13,563 nt of DNA, from the NCBI GenBank assembly GCA_913064925.1, contig CAJYBN010000061.1, forward strand, positions 1 through 13,563, in the 5' to 3' direction. The stretch's first letter is position 1. Each line of letters begins with the position of its first letter. Source of the stretch: an uncultured Peptococcaceae bacterium (GTDB lineage Bacteria > Bacillota > Desulfotomaculia > Desulfotomaculales > Desulfallaceae). A model generated the notes under the pieces. The model saw nothing but the letters and a program-made list of their open reading frames with translations, was not told the DNA's origin and did not search any database. The position numbers were made by a program, and so were the translations under genes. Below are positions 1-5,089 of the stretch, in pieces.

Positions 1-647
1 TCCTTCACTTTTTGGTGCCCGAATATAATCCCTTCCAGCATCATCTCTTCGGGCACTTCCTTGGCACCGGCTTCAACCATCATAATGGCATCCTTCGTGC
101 CGGCAACCACCAAATGCATACTGCTTTTTTCCGACTGCTCGATATTGGGATTAATAATGAACTTATCTCCTATTCGGCCGACCACCACGCCGCCGATAGG
201 CCCATTAAAAGGAATTTCCGAAATGTGGAGCGCGGCAGAGGCCCCCACCATGGCGGCAATTTCCGGGGGGCTGTCTTGATCTACTGACATGACCAGCGCG
301 ATAACCTGCACCTCGTTGCGCATGCCTTTGGGGAACAGCGGACGGATAGGTCTGTCTATCATACGTGCCGTAAGGGTGGCCTTTTCACTAGGACGCCCCT
401 CCCTTTTGATGAACCCACCGGGGATTTTGCCCACCGCGTAAAGCCTCTCCTCGTAATCAACGGTTAGAGGGAAAAAGTCTATACCCTCCCTTATTCGCTT
501 GGACATGGTGGCGGTGACCAGGACCGCGGTTTCTCCATAGCGAACTAAAACCGCTCCTCCCGCTTGTTTGGCCAACTGGCCCGTTTCTAGCACCAGCTTC
601 TGGCCGTTTATTTCTATTTCCTTAGTTAGAAACGATTTACGTTGCAT
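1..647 (-). CDS. pnp: Polyribonucleotide nucleotidyltransferase (PNPase), 5' part only
   Basis: The first 215 codons of PNPase are visible; the 3' end runs off the window at base 1. The enzyme degrades RNA 3'->5' by phosphorolysis, releasing nucleoside diphosphates, and acts in the degradosome. The protein opens MQRKSFLTKEIEINGQKLVL, and further on reads KQAGGAVLVRYG, DFFPLTVDYEER and GKIPGGFIKREGRPSEK, followed by TARMIDRPIRPLFP. These are the hallmark segments of the first RNase PH-like domain. The all-helical linker, second PH domain, KH and S1 domains would lie outside the window. The ATG at 647 is chosen because it fits the family N-terminus. It has only a weak ribosome-binding site (AAGG, 8 nt away), while a much better one lies about 67 nt further upstream with no start codon beside it. 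An intrinsic terminator after rpsO suggests pnp is largely transcribed from its own promoter. Confidence 0.97.
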   Translation of the reverse strand, partial: MQRKSFLTKEIEINGQKLVLETGQLAKQAGGAVLVRYGETAVLVTATMSKRIREGIDFFPLTVDYEERLYAVGKIPGGFIKREGRPSEKATLTARMIDRPIRPLFPKGMRNEVQVIALVMSVDQDSPPEIAAMVGASAALHISEIPFNGPIGGVVVGRIGDKFIINPNIEQSEKSSMHLVVAGTKDAIMMVEAGAKEVPEEMMLEGIIFGHQKVK

Positions 648-662
648 AGCAAACGCCTTATC

Positions 663-709
663 CCGGTCTTTACTACCCCCGTGATCCAGGTATCCAACGA
701 TAAGACCGG
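663..709 (-). promoter_or_regulatory. pnp leader hairpin (8-bp perfect inverted repeat)
   Basis: CCGGTCTT (663-670) and AAGACCGG (702-709) form a perfect 8-bp stem around a 31-nt loop. Within the loop, UACC and GGUA could add a small inner stem. The hairpin lies between a strong Shine-Dalgarno-like sequence (711-723) and the pnp ATG (647). PNPase mRNAs in enterobacteria are autoregulated through a leader hairpin processed by RNase III. A comparable role here is an inference from position and structure only. Confidence 0.5.
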
Positions 710-710
710 T

Positions 711-723
711 TTACCTCCTTTCC
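711..723 (-). promoter_or_regulatory. Strong Shine-Dalgarno-like site with no start codon beside it
   Basis: On the minus strand this reads GGAAAGGAGGTAA, close to a full anti-SD complement. No ATG, GTG or TTG follows at normal spacing. The nearest, a TTG at 697, is 16 nt away and opens a 23-codon frame ending at 626, overlapping the pnp start out of frame. The pnp frame itself stays open upstream of its ATG to a TAA at 711-713, but has no conventional start in that stretch. The site may be a 30S standby or regulatory site. Confidence 0.4.
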
Positions 724-726
724 TCT

Positions 727-740
727 TGCAATCAATTGCA
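727..740. repeat. Inverted repeat TGCAAT-CA-ATTGCA
   Basis: Perfect 6-bp arms with a 2-bp spacer lie immediately upstream of the SD-like site in the pnp leader. The symmetry is compatible with a protein operator; with only a 2-nt loop it is a poor RNA hairpin. No function can be assigned. Confidence 0.35.
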
Positions 741-795
741 GTATTGCTTCAAATTTTGATTCAACAATAAAAATAGATTATTCTACATATTTAAT

Positions 796-823
796 ATTAT
801 ATCCTGCCGAAATCATAAAAAAT
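796..823 (-). promoter_or_regulatory. Candidate pnp promoter (perfect -10, poor -35)
   Basis: A perfect TATAAT lies at 801-796 on the minus strand in a very AT-rich stretch between the rpsO terminator and pnp. The hexamer 17 nt upstream is only TATTTT, and no TG extension is present. The position is right for an independent pnp promoter placed after a terminator, but the sequence match is partial. Confidence 0.35.
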
Positions 824-850
824 ACATTGGCATGGAAAGCGTTAACATAA

Positions 851-876
851 ATGTAAAAGCGGGTGTAAACCCGCTC
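851..876 (-). terminator. Intrinsic terminator of rpsO
   Basis: On the minus strand AGCGGGT-TTAC-ACCCGCT forms a 7-bp GC-rich stem with a 4-nt loop (858-875). It is followed by TTTTACATTT and starts a few bases past the rpsO stop codon. The U tract is short (four T, then interrupted), so some read-through into pnp is plausible. Confidence 0.8.
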
Positions 877-881
877 TTAGA

Positions 882-1151
882 TTACTTACGCAAACCAAGT
901 TTTTCAATCAAGTTGCGATAGCGGTTATAATCGCGGTTTTTCAGGTAATTTAACAATGCCCGGCGTTGGCCCACCATTTTCAATAGACCGCGCCGAGAAT
1001 GATGGTCTTTCTTGTGCACCTTAAGATGCTCGGTAAGGTGGTCGATGCGCTTAGTAAGTATCGCCACTTGCACCTCAGGTGATCCGGTGTCGTTCTCATG
1101 AAGCTTAAAGTTGTCGATAACAACCTGCTTCTCGTTCACCGATAAACCCAC
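882..1151 (-). CDS. rpsO: 30S ribosomal protein S15
   Basis: S15 binds the central-domain three-way junction of 16S rRNA early in 30S assembly. The protein carries the characteristic HENDTGSPEVQ, LTEHLKVHKKDHHSRRGLL and NYLKNRDYNRYRNLIEKLG segments. I place the start at GTG 1151, giving 89 residues, the normal bacterial length, with GGAGG (1163-1159) at an ideal 7-nt spacing. The longer reading from TTG 1172 would translate the ribosome-binding site itself into Pro-Gly-Gly-Gly and is unlikely. A stable hairpin lies just upstream and an intrinsic terminator just downstream. S15 represses its own mRNA in several bacterial groups through unrelated leader structures, so the leader here is a natural candidate for the same. 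Confidence 0.98.
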   Translation of the reverse strand: MGLSVNEKQVVIDNFKLHENDTGSPEVQVAILTKRIDHLTEHLKVHKKDHHSRRGLLKMVGQRRALLNYLKNRDYNRYRNLIEKLGLRK

Positions 1152-1163
1152 GGTGTCACCTCC
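1152..1163 (-). promoter_or_regulatory. Ribosome-binding site that fixes the rpsO start
   Basis: GGAGGTGACACC directly precedes the GTG at 1151; the GGAGG core is 7 nt from the start. A second, overlapping AGGAGG lies 3 nt further upstream. This settles the GTG over the upstream in-frame TTG. Confidence 0.85.
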
Positions 1164-1178
1164 TCCTGGCAATAATCG

Positions 1179-1227
1179 CTGTTAGCCAAGTTAATCGTCG
1201 GAGATAAACGCATTCCCTAGCTAACAG
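1179..1227 (-). promoter_or_regulatory. Structured rpsO leader (12-bp hairpin), possible S15 autoregulatory element
   Basis: On the minus strand CUGUUAGCUAGG (1227-1216) pairs with CUUGGCUAACAG (1190-1179). This gives 12 continuous pairs, 10 Watson-Crick and 2 G-U. The two G-U pairs would be C-A mismatches on the other strand, so the symmetry favours RNA transcribed in the rpsO direction. The 25-nt loop can form an inner stem (GUUUAUC with GAUUAA). One G-U pair stacks directly on a G-C pair, the kind of local motif S15 recognises in 16S rRNA. The hairpin ends about 11-15 nt before the AGGAGGAGG ribosome-binding region. Confidence 0.6.
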
Positions 1228-1245
1228 TTCTACCCATTACCTTCT

Positions 1246-1473
1246 TTACTTGCCGATGATGGTGATGATAAGCCGGCCGGCTGGGATATCTTTTGCCACG
1301 ATGTCAAACATGCGTCCCGACTTGGCAAAAAATCCCCGGAACCGCGTCGCGGTAGGAATTCGACCCGGTATGCCGCTGGCGGCGCTAATGATGTCTGCGG
1401 TGGTAATCTTATCCTGGCGAAAGTCACGCAATCGCTTGCGCGCGTGCTCAGTAATGATTATTTTCATCTCCAT
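1246..1473 (-). CDS. Small basic DUF4258-like protein
   Basis: Hypothetical protein of 75 residues. Near the N-terminus it reads KIIITEHARKRLRDF, resembling the opening of DUF4258-type proteins (Thr-Glu-His-Ala, then Arg-x-Arg). It ends in a predicted strand, RLIITIIGK. Basic residues (about 15 Lys/Arg) outnumber acidic ones (about 7). No signal peptide or membrane segment is seen. The ATG at 1473 lies 11 nt after the stop of the upstream small ORF, so the two are almost certainly cotranscribed. I see no clear ribosome-binding site, which suggests translational coupling; a second ATG at 1467 is an alternative start. DUF4258 is uncharacterised as far as I know. The small compact fold and basic charge after an acidic partner recall toxin-antitoxin pairs, but this is weak inference in a housekeeping cluster. 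Confidence 0.75.
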   Translation of the reverse strand: MEMKIIITEHARKRLRDFRQDKITTADIISAASGIPGRIPTATRFRGFFAKSGRMFDIVAKDIPAGRLIITIIGK

Positions 1474-1484
1474 GGCAGCTTATA

Positions 1485-1718
1485 TCATTTGGCCCCTGTT
1501 TGGTAAATAAGTTCCTCCTCTTCCTGTGCCAGAAAGGCATACAAAGCATCCCGAAAGGCTGCCAACTGGACGTTTTCTACGTTGGATTGTAGGTATATTT
1601 TTTCCAGTTCTTTTTTCAATGCCTGAAAATCTTCACTAAGACAAATCAGAGCAATATGGTTAAGCCATTTTTTAATTTCTTCATCGGGCGCGTCGAATTT
1701 GGGAACCTCCATATACAT
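1485..1718 (-). CDS. Small acidic helical hypothetical protein
   Basis: Protein of 77 residues that I do not recognise. It is rich in Glu and Asp (about 15 acidic, 8 basic) and looks entirely alpha-helical. An amphipathic stretch around residues 13-50 includes DEEIKKWLNHIALICLSED, and four consecutive glutamates sit near residues 66-69. No signal peptide or membrane helix is visible. The ATG at 1718 has GGGAG 7 nt upstream (1730-1726), a convincing start. The gene is the first after a promoter candidate (1783-1811) and is followed 11 nt later by the DUF4258-like gene and then rpsO. Acidic-then-basic small-gene order is typical of antitoxin-toxin modules, but no DNA-binding motif is evident, so I give no function. 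Confidence 0.75.
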   Translation of the reverse strand: MYMEVPKFDAPDEEIKKWLNHIALICLSEDFQALKKELEKIYLQSNVENVQLAAFRDALYAFLAQEEEELIYQTGAK

Positions 1719-1742
1719 AACCGCTCTCCCTTCGGATCAATT

Positions 1743-1763
1743 CGGGAACGGCTCGTTATCCCG
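1743..1763 (-). promoter_or_regulatory. Hairpin in the leader of the small-gene/rpsO transcript
   Basis: On the minus strand CGGGA and TCCCG enclose an inner ACG-AGC-CGT stem. This gives 8 pairs with a 2-nt bulge and a 3-nt loop. It lies between the promoter candidate and the ribosome-binding site of the 77-residue ORF. No U tract follows, so it is not a terminator. Its role is unknown. Confidence 0.4.
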
Positions 1764-1782
1764 GCTACACGCGGCTTGGTTT

Positions 1783-1811
1783 ATTGTAGCACATTCCGCT
1801 GGGCAAGTAAA
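1783..1811 (-). promoter_or_regulatory. Candidate promoter for the small-gene pair and rpsO
   Basis: TTTACT (1811-1806), a 17-nt spacer, then TACAAT (1788-1783). The -10 is preceded by TGC, an extended -10 motif that compensates for the partial -35 match. The -35 lies inside the first copy (1803-1815) of the 13-bp tandem repeat. The predicted start leaves a leader of about 60 nt before the 77-residue ORF. Confidence 0.55.
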
Positions 1812-1828
1812 CTTAGCAAGTAAACTTA
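1803..1828. repeat. 13-bp tandem repeat, two copies
   Basis: GCAAGTAAACTTA occurs twice head to tail (1803-1815 and 1816-1828). One copy overlaps the candidate -35 at 1806-1811 and the other lies just upstream of it. Each copy contains AAGT-AA-ACTT, a short dyad. The arrangement could be a regulator-binding site or a local slippage duplication. Confidence 0.8.
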
Positions 1829-1866
1829 GTAAAATATATTATTTCCCACATCTTTTTATACTTGCT

Positions 1867-2805
1867 TTACGCCTGTCCCGCAGCGTCGCCACGGACTTCG
1901 TTAATGTCCCTTTGGATTTGCTCCACCAACTCCCTGACCGATGCAAACTTTCTTTCTTCTCGCAAGCGTCGCAAAAAGTAAACCGTCATCTTTTTGCCGT
2001 ATAAATTCCCGGAAAAATCCAGCAAGTGCACCTCCACGGTGCGGCCAGAAGCATGGCCGTGGAAGGTTGGTTTGACGCCTATATTGGCCACGCCCATAAA
2101 CACATTATTGTCCACCCTAGCCTTAACAGAATAAACGCCGTTGGCGGGGACCAGCAGGTTAGAGTCTATTTCCAGGTTGGCCGTGGGAAAACCCAAGGTG
2201 TTGCCTCGCTTTTCACCGCAAACCACTTCCCCTTCCAGCAAGGGGCAATACCCCAAGTATTTCCTGGCTTTGGCGATTTCCCCGTCGGACAACAAGCTGC
2301 GTATCAAAGTGCTGCTTACGGGCTGCCCGTCCACCGTTACGGGATCTATCACCTCCACCGCAAAGCCCAAGCTTTGACCGTATTCTTTCAATAATTCAGG
2401 CGTACCCCTGCCCATATGCCCAAAGGTGTAATTATATCCCACGAAAACGGTGTGTACTGCCAAATGTTTATGTAAAACGGCAATTATGAAATCCTGAGGG
2501 CTCATGCGGGAAAAATCACGGGTAAAAGGTATCCATATAAGAACTTCTATCCCCAACTGGGCAAACATTTTACGCTTCACATCCAGCGGCAATAGCATCG
2601 GCGGCGCCTTGTCAGGGTTCAGAACCACCATGGGATGCGGTACAAAAGTAAATACCGCCGGTGTACCGCCGATGGACCAGGCTTTGTCCACCAGCGATCC
2701 AATCAACTTCTGGTGCCCCAAGTGCACCCCGTCGAAATTGCCCAACCCTATAACCAGCTTATTGTGCTTTTCCTTAATACCCAGCCAGCTGCTGTAAATC
2801 TGCAC
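1867..2805 (-). CDS. ribF: Bifunctional riboflavin kinase / FAD synthetase
   Basis: Converts riboflavin to FMN and then FAD in the cytoplasm. The 312 residues match the usual length. The N-terminal FMN adenylyltransferase domain has GNFDGVHLGH at residues 22-31 (nucleotide-binding HxGH type), GYNYTFGHMGRG at 123-134 and SSTLIRSLL at 164-172. The C-terminal riboflavin kinase domain has GFPTANL at 205-211, GVYSV at 223-227 and VEVHLLDF at 257-264, with Glu258 in the catalytic position. The start is GTG at 2805, with GGAGG (2819-2815) 9 nt upstream. The gene lies 25 nt after truB and closes the long rimP operon. No hairpin with a U tract follows, so read-through into the small-gene/rpsO region is possible. 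Confidence 0.97.
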   Translation of the reverse strand: MQIYSSWLGIKEKHNKLVIGLGNFDGVHLGHQKLIGSLVDKAWSIGGTPAVFTFVPHPMVVLNPDKAPPMLLPLDVKRKMFAQLGIEVLIWIPFTRDFSRMSPQDFIIAVLHKHLAVHTVFVGYNYTFGHMGRGTPELLKEYGQSLGFAVEVIDPVTVDGQPVSSTLIRSLLSDGEIAKARKYLGYCPLLEGEVVCGEKRGNTLGFPTANLEIDSNLLVPANGVYSVKARVDNNVFMGVANIGVKPTFHGHASGRTVEVHLLDFSGNLYGKKMTVYFLRRLREERKFASVRELVEQIQRDINEVRGDAAGQA

Positions 2806-2830
2806 TGCCTATAACCTCCACATAAACTGC

Positions 2831-3751
2831 TTAAACCAACACCTTAACGGGCTGAAATGCCAAATGATCGGGGCTGTTTTTAATATACATGGCAACAGCC
2901 AGAGCAATCAAGCCGGCCGGACCCTCCAGGCGCACCATTTGATTGGCAGACAAGTGCTTGCCGACGGTATAAGCAGGCAATATCACCCGTTTTCCGCTGC
3001 GTATCGCACCTACGGCGGCCCCTTCCACGAAAACCGGTGTCAAGTGTGCAAGCGCCTCGGACATGGTTATCACCGCTCTGTTCAACGCCTCTTTTTCCTG
3101 CAGCACCTTTAATTGCTCAAGGGTTACGGTTTTTTCCAAAGAAAAAATCCCCGCTCCGGTACGTAACAAAAATGACATAAATGCTCCGCAGCCCAGCTTT
3201 TTCCCCAAATCGTGGCAAATTGTGCGAATGTACGTACCCGCGGAACAGTGAATATCCAGCAGGGCCTTGGGTAAACCTGACGCGCCATAATAAAAGTCCA
3301 CCAGATTAATAGCATGGATCTGGACCGGGCGTGGCTCTTTCACTACCTTAATCCCCGCCCTGGCCAGTTCATACAGCCTCTTCCCGCGGTACCTGACCGC
3401 CGAAGTCATGGGCGGCACCTGCTGCTGGCGCCCCTGCATGCTGGCCAGGCATTGCTCCACTTTACCGGGGGTGAGTCCAGCCGTATCGCCGGTTTCCACC
3501 ACTTCGCCAAAGGCGTCCTGGGTTGAGGTGGATATGCCGAAAGTTACTTCCACCCTGTACCTCTTATCGCTTTGCATGTACTGTATGATGCGGGTGGCCC
3601 TGCCGAGACAAACGGGAAGCACGCCGGCAGCGCCCGGGTCCAGGGTTCCGGTATGGCCCGCTTTTTTTTGACCGGTAATTTTGCGGACGACCTTTACAAC
3701 GTCGTGGCTGGTCATACCGGGCGGTTTGAGCGTGTTTAACACTCCGTTCAT
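2831..3751 (-). CDS. truB: tRNA pseudouridine-55 synthase
   Basis: Isomerises U55 in the T-loop of tRNAs to pseudouridine. The protein has 306 residues. The catalytic motif GHTGTLDPGAAGVLP spans residues 32-46, with the nucleophilic aspartate at Asp38. Other family segments are NTLKPPGMTSHDVV near the N-terminus, KRLYELAR mid-protein and CSAGTYIRTICHDLG further on. The region from about residue 230 to the end fits a C-terminal PUA-type RNA-binding domain. The ATG overlaps the nrnA stop in an ATGA arrangement (4 nt), indicating translational coupling. ribF follows 25 nt downstream, as in Bacillus. Confidence 0.97.
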   Translation of the reverse strand: MNGVLNTLKPPGMTSHDVVKVVRKITGQKKAGHTGTLDPGAAGVLPVCLGRATRIIQYMQSDKRYRVEVTFGISTSTQDAFGEVVETGDTAGLTPGKVEQCLASMQGRQQQVPPMTSAVRYRGKRLYELARAGIKVVKEPRPVQIHAINLVDFYYGASGLPKALLDIHCSAGTYIRTICHDLGKKLGCGAFMSFLLRTGAGIFSLEKTVTLEQLKVLQEKEALNRAVITMSEALAHLTPVFVEGAAVGAIRSGKRVILPAYTVGKHLSANQMVRLEGPAGLIALAVAMYIKNSPDHLAFQPVKVLV

Positions 3752-4734
3752 TTTTCCGCTTCCTCCAAAGACGACAAAGCGGTTTGTATCACATGCTCCT
3801 CAATTTCCGCTAGGTTCCCCTCCAAGATGCATGCTGATGCCCGGATATGACCGCCGCCGCCGAAATAAGCCGCCAGCTTGTTTACATCCAAGTAATACTT
3901 GGAACGGAAACTGACCTTGTATTTAGCCGGTTCAATTTCGCGGAAAACTACCGCCAGTTCCACCCCCTTGATCATACGCAAGTAGTCGATTACGCCGTCC
4001 GCGTGCTCGTCGGCGGCACGAAACCTGTGCAGCATTTCCCTCGGCACAGACGACCAGGCTACCCTGCCGCATGCGCTGATTTTCAAGTGTTGCAGTACTT
4101 CACCCAGCACCTGCAGGCAGGCCAGCGGTTTTTCCTCGTACAACAACTTATTGACGCGCACCGCGGGTATACCCGCATCAAGAAGGTCTGCCACGCACCG
4201 GTGCGTTCCGGGCCCGGTATTCTCGTAACGAAATGACCCGGTATCGGTTATGATTGCCACGTAGAGACAAGTGGCCACTTCCGGATCCATGGCCGCGGGA
4301 AGCAAGCGCAGTAGGTCGTAAATTATTTCACCCGTAGCACCGGCATGCGGATCATTCAAGAAAAAATCTCCAAAATTGGCTGAGCCCGCGTGGTGGTCAA
4401 GAATGACAACTCGGTCGGCATGGTGAAGCAGGTCTTTAAAAGAGCCTAACCTGTCCGGCACCGAACAGTCCACGGAAACAAATACATCAAACCAGAGCTG
4501 CCCGTTGAGCTGCACCTGAATGTCGCCTGCACCGGGTAGAAAATTATACATCTGAGGTACGGGGTCAGGGCTCAGGAGTGTCACTTTCTTTCCCATCTTG
4601 CGCAAAGCCAGACCTAAAGCTAGTTCAGAGCCCAAGCAGTCGCCGTCCGGCATTACATGCCCGCAGAGACCAATATTTTCCGCCCTGCGCAACGCTCGCG
4701 CTATGTCGGATAACAACTTCTCCCGCTCATTCAT
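3748..4734 (-). CDS. nrnA: DHH/DHHA1 phosphoesterase, NrnA-type nanoRNase/pAp phosphatase
   Basis: Family members degrade 2-5-nt RNA fragments and dephosphorylate pAp, finishing the RNA turnover that PNPase and other exonucleases begin. The protein has 328 residues. It carries the metal-binding motifs in order: HVMPDGDCLGS (His26 to Ser36), Asp89 in SVDCS, DHH at 113-115 and Asp164 in TDTGSF. The DHHA1 substrate motif GGGGHIRASAC is at 292-302. All expected metal ligands are present. The ATG at 4734 overlaps the end of rbfA by 8 nt and the stop overlaps the truB start by 4 nt, so it is fully embedded in the translation operon. In Bacillus subtilis nrnA is elsewhere; location between rbfA and truB is common in clostridial relatives. 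Exact substrate preference cannot be read from sequence. Confidence 0.93.
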   Translation of the reverse strand: MNEREKLLSDIARALRRAENIGLCGHVMPDGDCLGSELALGLALRKMGKKVTLLSPDPVPQMYNFLPGAGDIQVQLNGQLWFDVFVSVDCSVPDRLGSFKDLLHHADRVVILDHHAGSANFGDFFLNDPHAGATGEIIYDLLRLLPAAMDPEVATCLYVAIITDTGSFRYENTGPGTHRCVADLLDAGIPAVRVNKLLYEEKPLACLQVLGEVLQHLKISACGRVAWSSVPREMLHRFRAADEHADGVIDYLRMIKGVELAVVFREIEPAKYKVSFRSKYYLDVNKLAAYFGGGGHIRASACILEGNLAEIEEHVIQTALSSLEEAEK

Positions 4735-5074
4735 GCCGGCTCTTGACCTCGTTCAGCAGCTTTAACACCCTGGCCCCGTGTTCTATGGAATTGTCCAGTT
4801 TAAAGGTAATTTCCGGAACGTGCCGCAACCTGATCCGCCGTCCCAGTTCGGTGCGTATAAATCCCTGGGCCTTTTTCAAGGCCGCCATCGTGGATTCTTG
4901 CTCGTCGTTCCCGCCCAAAACGCTGACGTAAATCTTGGCATGCTTTAAGTCGCTGGAAACTTCTACCCCCGTAATGGTGGCAAAGCCGATACGCGGGTCT
5001 TTCAGTTCCCCCTGAAAAAGGTCGGACACCTCTTTTTTTATTGCCTCGGCCAACCTTTCCGGCCGGTGGGACAT
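4727..5074 (-). CDS. rbfA: Ribosome-binding factor A
   Basis: RbfA binds immature 30S subunits and assists 5'-end maturation of 16S rRNA and cold adaptation. The protein has 115 residues, near the family norm. Segments diagnostic of the type-II KH fold are present: MSHRPERLAEAIKKEVSDL, DPRIGFATITGVEVSSDL, KHAKIYVSVLG and LRHVPEITFKLDNSIEHG. The ATG at 5074 has GGAGG 8 nt upstream, and the gap from the infB stop is 15 nt. It overlaps nrnA by 8 nt. In Bacillus the small gene ylxP lies between infB and rbfA; there is no room for it here. Confidence 0.96.
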   Translation of the reverse strand: MSHRPERLAEAIKKEVSDLFQGELKDPRIGFATITGVEVSSDLKHAKIYVSVLGGNDEQESTMAALKKAQGFIRTELGRRIRLRHVPEITFKLDNSIEHGARVLKLLNEVKSRHE

Positions 5075-5089
5075 GGAATATCCCTCCCT

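Noticed and set aside
12..287. Plus-strand frames opposite pnp
   Set aside because: Antisense to the conserved PNPase coding region, with no initiation signal.
1230..1427. 65-codon minus-strand frame overlapping the DUF4258-like gene
   Set aside because: Alternative frame inside the better-supported 75-residue ORF, with low-complexity Ser/Pro/Arg composition.
1815..1866. Inverted repeat AGCAAGTA / TACTTGCT after ribF as a terminator
   Set aside because: The loop is 36 nt, the stem is AT-rich and no U tract follows; the match arises partly from the tandem repeat.
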